Positions 1 to 10,161 of a stretch of DNA of 64,000 bases are shown piece by piece. The position numbers and the translations under genes were made by a program. Each line of letters starts with the position of its first letter. Position 1 is the stretch's first letter. The notes under the pieces were generated by a model, which saw only the letters and a list, made by a program, of their open reading frames with translations, did no database searches and was not told the origin of the DNA. The stretch comes from Mycobacterium sp. GA-0227b (GTDB lineage: Bacteria > Actinomycetota > Actinomycetes > Mycobacteriales > Mycobacteriaceae): NCBI RefSeq assembly GCF_001499855.1, contig NZ_LQIK01000002.1, positions 62,001-126,000 on the forward strand. Reading direction: 5' to 3'.

Positions 1-639
1 GCCAGCCTCGATTTCGGCACGACCGGTTGCGAGAAGCGTGACCTCGCGGTGGCCGCCGCGGCGGCGATCACGTTCCTCAACAGCGGCGGAGGCAACCGGA
101 TCGGCGCGATCATCGCCAACGGCGACACCGTGCGGCGGGTGCCGGCATTGTCGGGCCGGATGCACGAGCAGGAGATGCTGCGCGCGATCGCGACGATGCC
201 CAAGGCGCCGACGGGCGTTCGCGGCGACCTGGCCGCCGCGATCGACGCCCTGCGCCGGCCTGAGCGTCGTCGCGGCATGGCGGTGATCATCAGCGACTTC
301 CTCGGCCCGATCAACTGGATGCGGCCGCTGCGGGCGATCGCCGGTCGCCACGAGGTGCTCGGCATCGAGATCCTCGATCCGCGCGACGTCGAGCTGCCAC
401 CGGTCGGCGACGTCGTCCTGCAGGACGCCGAGACCGGCGCCACCCGCGAGTTCACCATCGACGAACAGTTGCGCGACGACTTCGAACGGGCCGCGGCCGC
501 CCACCGCGCAGAGGTGGCGAGGACGCTGCGGCGATGCGACGCCCCGCTGTTGACGTTGCGCACCGACCGTGACTGGATCGCCGACGTCGTCCGGTTCGTC
601 GCCAACCGCAGGCGTGGCGCCCTGGCAGGCCGTGTCTAG
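1..639 (+). CDS. DUF58 domain protein, C-terminal part (Rv1480-like)
   Basis: The reading frame is open from base 1, so the N-terminus lies outside the window; 212 residues are visible. The translated end resembles the DUF58 proteins encoded beside MoxR AAA ATPases (Rv1480 in M. tuberculosis). DUF58 proteins have a VWA-like fold and are thought to work with MoxR as chaperones in assembly or stress pathways; the biochemical role is not settled. The segment is hydrophilic, starting close to a GTTGCEKRD sequence. Two VWA membrane proteins follow on the same strand, 30 bp downstream, which fits the usual moxR-DUF58-VWA operon. The moxR gene itself should lie just upstream of the window. Confidence 0.8.
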   Translation, partial: ASLDFGTTGCEKRDLAVAAAAAITFLNSGGGNRIGAIIANGDTVRRVPALSGRMHEQEMLRAIATMPKAPTGVRGDLAAAIDALRRPERRRGMAVIISDFLGPINWMRPLRAIAGRHEVLGIEILDPRDVELPPVGDVVLQDAETGATREFTIDEQLRDDFERAAAAHRAEVARTLRRCDAPLLTLRTDRDWIADVVRFVANRRRGALAGRV

Positions 640-669
640 ATCGGATCGTCGCGAAATGATTAGGCGCAC

Positions 670-1677
670 ATGACTTTGCCGTTGCTCGGACCGATGACGC
701 TGTCGGGCTTCGAAAACGCCTGGTTCTTCCTGTTCCTGCTCGCGGTACTCGGGATCGTCGGGCTCTACATCGTCGTCCAGCTGGCCCGGCACCGGCGGAT
801 GTTGCGGTTCGCCAACATGGCATTGCTGGAAAGCGTTGCGCCCAAACGCGCTACGCGCTGGCGGCATGTGCCCGCGATCCTGCTCGTGATCGCTCTGGTG
901 TTCCTCACGGTGGCGATGGCCGGTCCGACGCACGACGTGCGCATACCGCGTAACCGCGCGGTGGTGATGCTCGTCATGGACGTGTCGCAGTCGATGCGGG
1001 CCACCGACGTCGCACCGAACCGCATGGCCGCGGCCCAGGAGGCGTCCAAACAGTTCGCCGACGAGCTCACCCCGGGTATCAACCTCGGGCTGATCTCGTA
1101 CGCCGGCACGGCGACCGTGCTGGTGTCGCCGACCACCGGACGTGAGGCCACCAAGGCCGCGATCGACAAACTGCAGTTCGCCGACCGCACGGCCACCGGT
1201 GAGGGCATTTTCACTGCGCTGCAGGCGATCGCCACGGTCGGTGCGGTGATCGGCGGCGGCGACGAACCGCCGCCGGCACGCATCGTGTTGTTCTCCGACG
1301 GCAAGGAGACCGTGCCGTCGAACCCCGACAACCCCAAGGGCGCCTACACCGCCGCCCGCACCGCGAAGGATCAGGGCGTGCCGATCTCGACGATCTCGTT
1401 CGGCACCCCCTACGGCTACGTGGAGATCAACGACCAACGGCAGCCGGTGCCCGTCGACGACGAAATGCTCAAGAAGATCGCCGATCTGTCCGGCGGTGAG
1501 GCGTACACCGCGTCCAGCCTCGAACAGCTGCGGGAGGTCTACGCCAACCTGCAGCAGCAGATCGGCTACGAGACGATCAGGGGCGACGCGAGTGTCGGCT
1601 GGCTGCGGCTCGGAGCGTTGGCGCTCGCGCTGGCGACGCTGGCGGCGCTGTTCATCAACCGCCGGCTGCCGAACTGA
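670..1677 (+). CDS. VWA-domain membrane protein, first tandem copy (Rv1481-like)
   Basis: A 335-residue protein with two N-terminal membrane segments (about residues 15-38 and 70-88), a von Willebrand A domain (about 95-290) and a C-terminal membrane segment before RRLPN. The metal-ion-dependent adhesion site is visible as DVSQS near residue 100, with downstream TATGEG and FSDGKE motifs. This is the BatA-like architecture found after MoxR and DUF58 genes; such proteins probably work with the MoxR ATPase at the membrane, but substrates are unknown. The next gene encodes a close paralogue, so this is one half of a tandem duplication. Confidence 0.85.
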   Translation: MTLPLLGPMTLSGFENAWFFLFLLAVLGIVGLYIVVQLARHRRMLRFANMALLESVAPKRATRWRHVPAILLVIALVFLTVAMAGPTHDVRIPRNRAVVMLVMDVSQSMRATDVAPNRMAAAQEASKQFADELTPGINLGLISYAGTATVLVSPTTGREATKAAIDKLQFADRTATGEGIFTALQAIATVGAVIGGGDEPPPARIVLFSDGKETVPSNPDNPKGAYTAARTAKDQGVPISTISFGTPYGYVEINDQRQPVPVDDEMLKKIADLSGGEAYTASSLEQLREVYANLQQQIGYETIRGDASVGWLRLGALALALATLAALFINRRLPN

Positions 1678-1700
1678 CTCGCAAGGGATGACCAGCTGAC

Positions 1701-2711
1701 ATGACGCTTCCGCTGCTCGGGCCGGTATCGCTGACGGGATTTCAGCACATCTGGTGGTTTCTGCTGTTCCTGGTCATCCTGCTGGCGCTGGTCGGGTTGT
1801 ACGTCGCGGCCCAATTCGCTCGGCGCCGGCGACTGCAGCAGTTCGCCAACACCGAGTCGCTGGACAGTGTGGCGCCGAAGCGCCCCAGCCCGTGGCGGCA
1901 CGTTCCCGCGGCGCTGCTGGCAATCGCGTTGCTGCTGTGCACGATTGCGTTGGCCGGGCCCACCCACGACCAACGGCTGCCGCGCAACCGTGCGGTGGTG
2001 ATGCTGGCGATCGACGTGTCGCAATCCATGCGCGCCACCGACGTCGAGCCCAGCCGGCTGGCCGCCGCGCAGGAGGCGTCGAAGAAGTTCGTCGACGAGC
2101 TCACCCCGGGCATCAACCTGGGAGTGATCGCCTATGCCGGCACCGCCACGGTGTTGGTGTCGCCGACCACCAACCGCGACGCGAGCCGGCGCGCCATCGA
2201 CAATCTGCAGGTGGCCGACCGCACCGCCACCGGTGAGGCCATCTTCACCGCGCTCTCGTCGATCTCCACCGTCGGGGCGGTGATCGGTGGCGGCGACGAA
2301 CCGCCGCCCGCGCGCATCGTGCTGTTCTCCGACGGCAAGGAGACCGTCCCGTCGAATCCGGACAATCCGAAGGGCGCCTTCACCGCGGCGCGGGCCGCCA
2401 AGGACCAGGGTGTGCCGATCTCCACGATCTCCTTCGGCACTCCCAACGGGTCGGTCGAGGTCAACAACGAGCGGGTCCCGGTGCCGGTCGACGACGAGGG
2501 CATGAAGAAGATCGCCGAGCTTTCCGGTGGCGACGCCTACACCGCCTCCAACCTCGACGAGCTGAACAAGGTGTACGAAACCCTCCAGGACCAGATCGGC
2601 TACGAGACCGTGCGCGGCGAGGCCACCAGCGGCTGGCTGCGGCTCGGCGCTCTGGTCGCTGCGGCCGCGGCGGTGGCGAGCCTGCTGATCAACCGTCGGT
2701 TGCCGCTCTGA
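1701..2711 (+). CDS. VWA-domain membrane protein, second tandem copy
   Basis: A 336-residue paralogue of the preceding protein, 23 bp downstream on the same strand. Both begin MTLPLLGP, both have [10 protein letters not shown] at the metal site, and both share [18 protein letters not shown]. Differences cluster in the membrane segments and the C-terminal third. Membrane segments are at about residues 18-38, 70-88 and at the C-terminus before NRRLPL. M. tuberculosis has, as I recall, one gene here (Rv1481), so this looks like a local duplication. Both copies are intact and the metal site is kept in each, which argues against decay of either. Function is inferred only as a MoxR-associated VWA membrane protein. 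Confidence 0.85.
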   Translation: MTLPLLGPVSLTGFQHIWWFLLFLVILLALVGLYVAAQFARRRRLQQFANTESLDSVAPKRPSPWRHVPAALLAIALLLCTIALAGPTHDQRLPRNRAVVMLAIDVSQSMRATDVEPSRLAAAQEASKKFVDELTPGINLGVIAYAGTATVLVSPTTNRDASRRAIDNLQVADRTATGEAIFTALSSISTVGAVIGGGDEPPPARIVLFSDGKETVPSNPDNPKGAFTAARAAKDQGVPISTISFGTPNGSVEVNNERVPVPVDDEGMKKIAELSGGDAYTASNLDELNKVYETLQDQIGYETVRGEATSGWLRLGALVAAAAAVASLLINRRLPL

Positions 2712-2744
2712 AGACGTCGAACTAAGGCGATTTCTTAGAAATGA

Positions 2745-3536
<792 letters not shown>

Positions 3537-3566
3537 AAGACACGGCTAGAGGAGACAGACAAAGAC

Positions 3567-4376
3567 ATGGCAGGCTTTCTGGAAGGCAAGCGCATCCTCG
3601 TCACGGGGATCATCACCGACTCCTCGATCGCGTTCCACATCGCGCGGGTGGCGCAGGAGGAGGGCGCCGAGCTGGTGCTGACGGGGTTCGACCGGCTGAA
3701 GCTGATCCAGCGGATCGCCGACCGGCTCCCGAACCCGGCTCCACTGCTGGAACTCGACGTGCAGAACCCCGAGCACCTCGACACGCTGGCCGACCGGGTG
3801 ACCGAGGTCATCGGCGAGGGCAACAAGCTCGACGGCGTGGTGCACTCGATCGGTTACATGCCGCAGTCGGGGATGGGCATCAACCCGTTCTTCGACGCGC
3901 CCTACGAGGATGTGTCGAAGGGCATTCACATCTCGGCCTACTCGTACGCTTCGCTGGCCAAGGCGCTGCTGCCGATCATGAATCGCGGCGGCGGGATCGT
4001 CGGCATGGACTTCGACCCGACCAGGGCGATGCCGGCCTACAACTGGATGACCGTCGCCAAGAGCGCGCTGGAGTCGGTCAACCGGTTCGTTGCCAGGGAG
4101 GCCGGCCCGTACGGGGTGCGCTCGAATCTGGTTGCCGCAGGACCGATTCGGACACTCGCGATGAGCGCGATCGTGGGCGGGGCGCTCGGCGACGACGCCG
4201 GCGATCAGATCAAGCTGCTCGAGGAGGGCTGGGATCAGCGCGCACCGCTGGGCTGGAACATGAAGGACCCGACGCCGGTGGCCAAGACCGTGCTGGCGCT
4301 GATCTCGGAATGGCTGCCGGCCACCACCGGCACCGTCGTCTACGCCGACGGCGGCGCCAGCACGCAGCTGTTATAG
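3567..4376 (+). CDS. inhA: NADH-dependent enoyl-ACP reductase InhA
   Basis: Last reductive step of each FAS-II elongation cycle for mycolic acids, and the target of the isoniazid-NAD and ethionamide-NAD adducts. The protein has the same length as in M. tuberculosis (269 residues). Catalytic Phe149, Tyr158 and Lys165 are at the expected positions, and the adduct-contact residues Ile21 and Ser94 are wild type. Differences near the NADH pocket are modest (for example Tyr97 in IGYMPQ). It starts with ATG 12 bases after a purine-rich GAGGAGA sequence and follows mabA closely. Very confident from near-identity along the whole length. Confidence 0.98.
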   Translation: MAGFLEGKRILVTGIITDSSIAFHIARVAQEEGAELVLTGFDRLKLIQRIADRLPNPAPLLELDVQNPEHLDTLADRVTEVIGEGNKLDGVVHSIGYMPQSGMGINPFFDAPYEDVSKGIHISAYSYASLAKALLPIMNRGGGIVGMDFDPTRAMPAYNWMTVAKSALESVNRFVAREAGPYGVRSNLVAAGPIRTLAMSAIVGGALGDDAGDQIKLLEEGWDQRAPLGWNMKDPTPVAKTVLALISEWLPATTGTVVYADGGASTQLL

Positions 4377-4379
4377 GGA

Positions 4380-5396
4380 ATGGAGCGTTCCGCCGGCCCG
4401 GGCGACTCGGCTTTCGATGCCGTGCTGCTGCTGTCGTTCGGCGGTCCGGAGCGTCCCGAGGACGTGATCCCGTTCCTGGAGAACGTCACCCGCGGGCGGG
4501 GGATCCCGCGGGAGCGGTTGGCCGCCGTGGCCGAGCACTACCTGCACTTCGGCGGCGTGTCGCCGATCAACGGCATCAACCGGGCGGTGATCGAGCGGTT
4601 GCGCGCCTACACCGACGTGCCGGTGTACTTCGGTAACCGCAACTGGGCGCCTTACGTCGAGGACGCCGTCATCGCCATGCGCGACGACGGGGTGCGCCGC
4701 GCGGCGGTATTCGCCACCTCGGCGTGGGGCGGCTACTCGAGCTGCACACAGTACGTCGAGGACATCGCGAGGGGACGCCGGGCGGCGGGTGACTCGGCGC
4801 CCGAGCTGATCAAACTGCGTCAGTACTTCGACCATCCGCTGTTCGTACAGATGTTCGCCGATGCGGTCACCGCGGCCGCGCAGACGGTGCCCGACGGCGC
4901 CCGCCTGGTGTTCACCGCCCACTCGATTCCGCTCGCGGCCCGGTCCCGTTGTGGCACAGACCTTTACGAGCGACAGGTGGCATACGCGTCGAAGTGCGTC
5001 GCCGCTGCGGCCGGCTACCGGGAATACGACCAGGTGTGGCAGTCACGTTCGGGTCCGCCGCAGGTCCCGTGGCTGGAACCCGATGTGGCCGACCATCTGT
5101 CGGCGCTCGCCGCGGGCGGGACCACGGCCGTCGTCATCTGCCCGATCGGGTTCGTCGCAGACCACATCGAGGTGGTCTGGGACCTCGATCATGAACTGCG
5201 CCTGCAGGCCCAGCAAGCCGGCGTCGCGTTCGCCCGGGCCGCGACACCCAACGCCGACCTCGCGGTGGTGGCCGCCGATCTGCTCGCCGAGTTACGGGAC
5301 GGCCGAGCCCCGGCAAGAGTGCCGGGCGCCGATCCGCCACCCCTGCAGGGTTACTCGGTGGACGGGGTGGTGTGCACGCCGGCCTGCACCGGCTAG
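4380..5396 (+). CDS. hemH: Ferrochelatase (coproporphyrin type)
   Basis: Inserts ferrous iron into a porphyrin during haem synthesis. Actinobacteria generally use the coproporphyrin-dependent route, so coproporphyrin III is the probable substrate (CpfC) by family knowledge. The 338-residue protein shows LLSFGGPE near the N-terminus, FGNRNWAPY at about 84, and the metal-binding His181 in TAHSIP. Cys122, Cys191, Cys332 and Cys336 are visible; the last two form a C-terminal CTPAC motif typical of the [2Fe-2S]-binding mycobacterial enzymes. The gene starts three bases after the inhA stop, suggesting co-transcription, and its stop overlaps the stop of the convergent gene by four bases. Confidence 0.93.
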   Translation: MERSAGPGDSAFDAVLLLSFGGPERPEDVIPFLENVTRGRGIPRERLAAVAEHYLHFGGVSPINGINRAVIERLRAYTDVPVYFGNRNWAPYVEDAVIAMRDDGVRRAAVFATSAWGGYSSCTQYVEDIARGRRAAGDSAPELIKLRQYFDHPLFVQMFADAVTAAAQTVPDGARLVFTAHSIPLAARSRCGTDLYERQVAYASKCVAAAAGYREYDQVWQSRSGPPQVPWLEPDVADHLSALAAGGTTAVVICPIGFVADHIEVVWDLDHELRLQAQQAGVAFARAATPNADLAVVAADLLAELRDGRAPARVPGADPPPLQGYSVDGVVCTPACTG

Positions 5397-6244
5397 CTTC
5401 GCCAGGGCGAGCGCAGGATGGCGTCGACGGCGGCGATCCGCGCGGAGCGCACCACCGTCGACAGCGGCCGCAGCGCGTCGCTGGCGATCTGCACCTCGGC
5501 GGAGCTGTGCAGCCCGATCGGGATCAACCCGGAGCTGACCGAGATGATCGCATCGACGTGCGCGGCGTTCTCCAGCACCCGCAGGGCCCGGCTCGGCGCA
5601 TGGTCGGGAAACCGGTGCACCCGCGTGGATTCCAGCACCTGCTCGACGAGCCCGCGCGGATCCTCGACGTCGATGTCCGCCGCGCCCGCCCGCAACGTCC
5701 CCAGCGCCTCGGCCGCCGACCGAACCGCCGAACGCAGGGCGTACTCCGCCTCGCCGAGGTCCAAATACTCCGGCGCCGTGGCCGCGTCGGCCGGTACCGA
5801 GTACACGGTCCACGACAGTCCACACGGCTCGCGGTCGAATTCGTCGTCGACGTCGAGTTCGTCGTACTCGAAATCCGGTACCAGCCCGATCGACCCCGCG
5901 CCCGAGACGAGGATTGCCTCACCAGCCGTCACCGCATCGCGCTGGAACTGGGTCCCCGCAGGCAGGCCGCGCACGTCGCCGGGAACCGGCAGCGCCAACC
6001 TGACGGCCGGCGCCGTCGCGCCGGGACCCGCTGCGGTGCGCAGCGTCTGCAGGAGCGACATCGCACCTGCGTCGAGCAGATCGGGCCACGGCAGCCCGGT
6101 CGCGCCGGCGGCGACGGAGTCGTACGCCGTGACCGAATGCTTTGGCGCCCATAGCGATAGCGCGTCGAGGACATCGTCGGGAGCGGCCGCGCCCGCAAGC
6201 CAGGCATTGGCCCACACCGACAACGAAACACTGGGACACCACAT
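5393..6244 (-). CDS. Conserved mycobacterial hypothetical protein (Rv1486c-like)
   Basis: A 283-residue protein with no membrane segment or motif that I recognise. It begins [18 protein letters not shown], has acidic patches such as [14 protein letters not shown] in the middle, and ends in an alanine-rich region. Position between hemH and the NfeD gene matches Rv1486c, a conserved protein of unknown function. It converges on hemH with a four-base overlap of stop codons, and is divergent from the NfeD gene. No function is proposed. Confidence 0.75.
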   Translation of the reverse strand: MWCPSVSLSVWANAWLAGAAAPDDVLDALSLWAPKHSVTAYDSVAAGATGLPWPDLLDAGAMSLLQTLRTAAGPGATAPAVRLALPVPGDVRGLPAGTQFQRDAVTAGEAILVSGAGSIGLVPDFEYDELDVDDEFDREPCGLSWTVYSVPADAATAPEYLDLGEAEYALRSAVRSAAEALGTLRAGAADIDVEDPRGLVEQVLESTRVHRFPDHAPSRALRVLENAAHVDAIISVSSGLIPIGLHSSAEVQIASDALRPLSTVVRSARIAAVDAILRSPWRS

Positions 6245-6291
6245 GATGTTCGCAGTGTAGTTGTTAGGCCCGTATCAGGCCGCTCACGCGA

Positions 6292-6297
6292 TAGGGT
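6292..6297 (+). promoter_or_regulatory. -10 box for the NfeD/SPFH operon
   Basis: TAGGGT sits six bases before the ATG at 6304, so transcription would begin at the start codon. No clear -35 box is visible. Inference from position and consensus only. Confidence 0.5.
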
Positions 6298-6303
6298 GAC
6301 GTC

Positions 6304-6735
6304 ATGCCTGCTGCGCTGATCTGGTTGATTGCCGCGCTGGCGCTCGCCGGGGCCGAAGCCCTGACCGGCGACCTGTTTCTGCTCATGCTCGGCGGCGGGG
6401 CGCTGGCAGCGGCCGGATCGAGCCTGATCTTCGACGACCTGTGGGTCCACGGCGCCGTCTTCGCGGTGGTGTCCGTCCTGCTGCTGGTGCTGGTGCGCCC
6501 AGCGCTGCGCAGGCACTTCCAGGCCGGCACCGGCCTGCCCGATCCGGCGAAGGCGCTGGAGGGCAAGAGCGCGCTGGTGCTCGATCGGGTCGCCCGCCAC
6601 GAAGGACAGGTCAAGCTCGACGGCGAGATCTGGACCGCGCGGCCCTACAACGAGAACGATGTCTACGAACCCGGCGACCACGTGACCGTCGTCCACATCG
6701 ACGGCGCCACCGCCGTCGTGCAGAAAGTCGTCTAG
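6304..6735 (+). CDS. NfeD-family membrane protein
   Basis: A 143-residue protein with two or three membrane segments in the first 70 residues (LIWLIAALALAGAEAL; GAVFAVVSVLLLVLV) and a C-terminal OB-fold region (about 80-143) containing GKSALVLDRV and VHIDGATAVVQ. This is the short NfeD class, without the serine-protease domain. NfeD proteins pair with SPFH/stomatin proteins in membrane quality control or lipid microdomains. The SPFH gene follows 41 bp downstream, the same arrangement as Rv1487-Rv1488. Confidence 0.85.
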   Translation: MPAALIWLIAALALAGAEALTGDLFLLMLGGGALAAAGSSLIFDDLWVHGAVFAVVSVLLLVLVRPALRRHFQAGTGLPDPAKALEGKSALVLDRVARHEGQVKLDGEIWTARPYNENDVYEPGDHVTVVHIDGATAVVQKVV

Positions 6736-6776
6736 AGGATTCGCTGGGCAACCCGGACGAAGGGAAGGAACCCGTC

Positions 6777-7958
6777 ATGGAAGGTGCCGTCGCAGGTCTG
6801 GTCCTCGTCGGCGTGCTGGTGGTGTTCGCCGCCATCATCGTCGCGAAGTCGATAGCGCTGATACCCCAGGCAGAGGCGGCGGTCATCGAGCGGCTCGGCC
6901 GCTACAGCAAGACCGTGTCGGGTCAGCTGACGCTGCTGCTGCCGTTCGTCGACAGGATCCGCGCGCGCGTCGACCTGCGGGAGCGGGTGGTGTCGTTCCC
7001 GCCGCAGCCGGTGATCACCGAGGACAACCTGACCGTCAACATCGACACCGTCGTCTACTTCCAGGTCACCAATCCGCAAGCGGCTGTCTATCAGATCAGC
7101 AACTACATCGTCGGCGTCGAACAGCTGGCCACGACCACGCTGCGCAACGTCGTCGGCGGTATGACGTTGGAGCAGACGCTGACGTCACGCGACCAGATCA
7201 ACGGCCAGCTGCGCGGCGTGCTCGACGAGGCCACCGGCCGGTGGGGTCTGCGCGTGGCGCGCGTTGAACTGCGCAGCATCGACCCGCCGCCGTCGATCCA
7301 GGACTCGATGGAAAAGCAGATGCGCGCCGACCGCGAGAAGCGCGCGATGATCCTCACCGCCGAGGGCTCGCGCGAAGCGGCGATCAAACAGGCCGAAGGC
7401 CAGAAGCAGGCGCAGATCCTGGCCGCCGAGGGCGCCAAGCAGGCGGCGATCCTGGCCGCTGAGGCCGACCGGCAGTCGCGCATGCTGCGTGCGCAAGGCG
7501 AACGCGCCGCCGCCTACCTGCAGGCGCAGGGGCAGGCCAAGGCCATCGAGAAGACGTTCGCGGCGATCAAGGCCGGCAGGCCGACCCCGGAGATGCTGGC
7601 CTACCAGTACCTGCAGACCTTGCCGCAGATGGCCAAGGGCGAGGCGAACAAGGTGTGGCTGGTGCCCAGCGACTTCGGTTCTGCGCTGCAGGGATTCACC
7701 AAGCTGCTCGGCGCGCCCGGCGAGGACGGGGTGTTCCGCTATACACCGTCGCCGGTAGACGACACGCCGCCGAAGACCGACGACGAGGACGAGGTCGCCG
7801 ACTGGTTCAGCACCGAGACGGATCCGGCGATCGCCCAGGCGGTCGCGAAGGCGGAGGCCGACGCACGGACTCCGGTGACCGGGCCGGGCCTGAACCCGGC
7901 GCCGCCCCCTCAGTCGCTGGGATCCGCCCGGACCGAAGGTGGCGCGCACTCGCTGTAG
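6777..7958 (+). CDS. SPFH/Band 7 (stomatin-like) membrane protein
   Basis: A 393-residue protein with one N-terminal membrane segment (about 6-25), an SPFH/Band 7 domain (about 30-190, including PQAEAAVIERLGRYS and LRNVVGGMTLEQ), a long alanine/glutamate/lysine-rich coiled-coil (about 190-265) and a proline-rich acidic tail. The start at 6777 is supported by AAGGAA six bases upstream. Stomatin-like proteins oligomerise at the cytoplasmic face of the membrane and organise microdomains or regulate proteases. The upstream partner is NfeD. Homologue of Rv1488. Confidence 0.88.
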   Translation: MEGAVAGLVLVGVLVVFAAIIVAKSIALIPQAEAAVIERLGRYSKTVSGQLTLLLPFVDRIRARVDLRERVVSFPPQPVITEDNLTVNIDTVVYFQVTNPQAAVYQISNYIVGVEQLATTTLRNVVGGMTLEQTLTSRDQINGQLRGVLDEATGRWGLRVARVELRSIDPPPSIQDSMEKQMRADREKRAMILTAEGSREAAIKQAEGQKQAQILAAEGAKQAAILAAEADRQSRMLRAQGERAAAYLQAQGQAKAIEKTFAAIKAGRPTPEMLAYQYLQTLPQMAKGEANKVWLVPSDFGSALQGFTKLLGAPGEDGVFRYTPSPVDDTPPKTDDEDEVADWFSTETDPAIAQAVAKAEADARTPVTGPGLNPAPPPQSLGSARTEGGAHSL

Positions 7959-7963
7959 GGCGA

Positions 7964-9121
7964 TCAGCTCGACAGGATGGTGTCGGCACCGAACTGCCGG
8001 CGCAAAAGACCGGCGAAGGCGTCGCGCATGACACAGCGCATGACGACCCGCTGCGCCGCCAGACCCGGCTTCGTCGCCGGCACCAGGCCACGGGCGAACC
8101 GTCGGGCGGTGCGCTGTCGATGACGGACCTCGGGCCGCAGTCTTCGCTGGTACTCGGCGAAGGCGGCCTCGTGGTCGTTCGGATGCGCCCGTAGAGCGTC
8201 GGCAAGCAGATACCCGCCGGCCATGGCCATGGACGCGCCCTGTGCCGAGGCCGGCGTGGTTGCGCCGCAGGCGTCGCCGACCAGGACCACGCGGCCGTCA
8301 TACCAGCGGGGAATGGTGATCTGAGTGAGCGTGTCCATGAAGATGGAGTCGGGTAGCTGATCGAGCACTGACGCGGTGTGCCAACGCATTCCGCCGTAGA
8401 CGTCGCGCAGCAGTTGCGCACGGTGTCGGGGATCGACACGCGTGGTGATGTCCGAGCGGAACAGGTACAACGCGATCAGTTCGCCGGGCGCGCCGGTGGG
8501 GTAGAGCACCAGTTGTCGTCCGGGTTCGGTGTAGTGCGTGCGAACGTCACCCAGCCCGAAGCGATCAGCGATCGGGTGGATGGCAACCAGGTAGCCCAGA
8601 TGGCGTAGGAACGCAGGCTCGTATCCGAAGACGAGTTCCCGGGTACGGGAATGGACACCGTCTGCGCCCACTACCAGATCGAATGTGTCGCGCTGTCCGT
8701 CGGCGAAGGTGACGTCCACGCCGGCGGGTCGCTGATCTATCGCGACAATCCAGTGGCCATAACGGATCTCGACGTTGGGTGCCATCGCCTCGGCCAGGGC
8801 CTCCTCCAGCGTCCCGTGCATCACGCCCAGGTGTGGACTCCGCGAGATCCGGTCCACCAAGGCCCGGCTCAGCGAGGCGAACACATGGCCGTCCGCGTCG
8901 GTGAACTCGGCCGCGCTGACCGGTAGCTGGCGTGATGCCAGGCTCGCTGCGATTCCCATCCGGGCCGCGACGTCATATCCCGTGCCGCCGAAGTCGATGC
9001 CGTATCCACCGGAGCGGGCCGACGAGCCACGCTCGACCACGATCGGACAGTGTCCGTTCTGGTGCAGCCAATACGCCAACGTCATACCGGCGATGCCGCC
9101 GCCGCTGATGAGGATTCTCAT
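7964..9121 (-). CDS. FAD-dependent monooxygenase (class A flavoprotein)
   Basis: A 385-residue single-component flavin monooxygenase of the PHBH/UbiH fold. The N-terminal FAD motif GGGIAG is at about residues 8-13, the DG motif VGADGVHSR lies in the middle, and the second FAD motif is LVGDACGATTP near 280. Such enzymes hydroxylate aromatic or polyketide-like substrates with NAD(P)H; the substrate here is unknown. The start at 9121 is set by the FAD motif and by a four-base ATGA overlap with the upstream membrane-protein gene. It is the last gene of a four-gene minus-strand operon headed by a TetR repressor. A tetracycline-destructase-like role is possible but not shown. Confidence 0.85.
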   Translation of the reverse strand: MRILISGGGIAGMTLAYWLHQNGHCPIVVERGSSARSGGYGIDFGGTGYDVAARMGIAASLASRQLPVSAAEFTDADGHVFASLSRALVDRISRSPHLGVMHGTLEEALAEAMAPNVEIRYGHWIVAIDQRPAGVDVTFADGQRDTFDLVVGADGVHSRTRELVFGYEPAFLRHLGYLVAIHPIADRFGLGDVRTHYTEPGRQLVLYPTGAPGELIALYLFRSDITTRVDPRHRAQLLRDVYGGMRWHTASVLDQLPDSIFMDTLTQITIPRWYDGRVVLVGDACGATTPASAQGASMAMAGGYLLADALRAHPNDHEAAFAEYQRRLRPEVRHRQRTARRFARGLVPATKPGLAAQRVVMRCVMRDAFAGLLRRQFGADTILSS

Positions 9122-9657
9122 GTCGTGGACCGGCTCGGCGCGGCGAAGGAAAGCTGGTGGGACAACAGCAGCTGGACTATCAGGACGGGGGCAAACCACG
9201 ACACGGCGGTCGGGATCGTGAGCACGCTCGCGGTCGCCAGGCACAGCGCAGCGCACAGGAAGGCCACGGGTGGGCGTTGTGTCGGTGGTGACACAGTGAT
9301 CGCCAGGGCGGCGGTCAGCACGACTGCGTAGATGACGAACGCCGCTGTCCAGCTGAAGCCGGGCACGAACAACGCCAGCACGAAGGGATGCACGTGCGCG
9401 GCAACGTAGGAGATCCGGAGTGCCCGAGTGCGTTTCGGCCTGTGAAACCAGCGTGTGTTGGAGGCGGTCGCGTTGACGACGACGCCACCGAAGCCGTCGG
9501 CGGCGACGACCATGACCACCACCACGGCGAGCGGCGACCATCCGGCATGCCACGCCAACGCCGCGGCCAGGATCGCGCCGGCCGCGGCGCCGGCCACACT
9601 GAGCGCGATCTCGTCTCGGGTCGCGCCCGGGGCGACGACCCGGTCGAACACGCTCAT
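9118..9657 (-). CDS. Hypothetical four-to-five-helix membrane protein
   Basis: A 179-residue protein with hydrophobic stretches at about 20-38, 40-58, 88-105, 106-125 and 130-160, and few charged loops. I do not recognise the family. It overlaps the downstream monooxygenase gene by four bases and the upstream Ddn-like gene by four bases, so the three genes are translationally coupled. A role in export or membrane attachment of the substrate of its neighbours is a guess from context. Confidence 0.7.
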   Translation of the reverse strand: MSVFDRVVAPGATRDEIALSVAGAAAGAILAAALAWHAGWSPLAVVVVMVVAADGFGGVVVNATASNTRWFHRPKRTRALRISYVAAHVHPFVLALFVPGFSWTAAFVIYAVVLTAALAITVSPPTQRPPVAFLCAALCLATASVLTIPTAVSWFAPVLIVQLLLSHQLSFAAPSRSTT

Positions 9658-10142
9658 GCGCGCGCCGTGTCCAACCGAAGTTCAACCAATGGCAGCGGGG
9701 TGTTCGTGTCGGTGATCGGTTCGCCGAGCGTCTGTTCCAGAACCGGCTTGAACTGTGCCCATGCCTTCGGTCGCTCGCTGCGGTAAGCGGCCATCACCCG
9801 GTCGCGTTCGCGTTGGTCGAGGATTCGGGCGGTGGCCGGCGCGGGCGGACGGCTGCCGACGTACACGCGCACGGCAGGGTTGGCCTCGATGTTGCGGAAC
9901 CACTGGGCCCGCGTGCCGAACCCCGAAGCGACGACGAATGTTTCGGGCGTGGGATGGTCGACGACCTCGAGCACGACGTCGCGGCGCTGTCCGGATTTGC
10001 GGCCGATGTGTTCGAGCATCAGCATCCGCTGACCGAACATCGCCCCGAGGCGGGCCTTGTAGAGCCAGATCGGGGCGCGCATGAGGCGACGGTTGCGCAG
10101 GATGCTGGCGCCTGCATTGGCGAACACGTTGGATGCTGACAT
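9654..10142 (-). CDS. Deazaflavin (F420)-dependent nitroreductase-family protein
   Basis: A 162-residue protein of the Ddn/DUF385 split beta-barrel family. Family features are the N-terminal amphipathic start, LEHIGRKSGQRRDVVLEVV (about 44-62, the flavin phosphate-binding strand) and WFRNIEANPAVRV. Ddn-type proteins use reduced F420 to reduce quinones or nitro compounds. It is encoded between the TetR gene and the membrane protein, with four-base overlap at its 3' end. Substrate unknown. A second member of the family lies at 40628-41065. Confidence 0.85.
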   Translation of the reverse strand: MSASNVFANAGASILRNRRLMRAPIWLYKARLGAMFGQRMLMLEHIGRKSGQRRDVVLEVVDHPTPETFVVASGFGTRAQWFRNIEANPAVRVYVGSRPPAPATARILDQRERDRVMAAYRSERPKAWAQFKPVLEQTLGEPITDTNTPLPLVELRLDTARA

Positions 10143-10161
10143 CGTTTCCTCTCCTGATTCC

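Noticed and set aside
6441..6776. N-terminal extension of the SPFH protein upstream of 6777
   Set aside because: It would overlap the NfeD gene in another frame and gives an arginine-rich translation; the ATG at 6777 has a good ribosome-binding site and is followed directly by the membrane helix.
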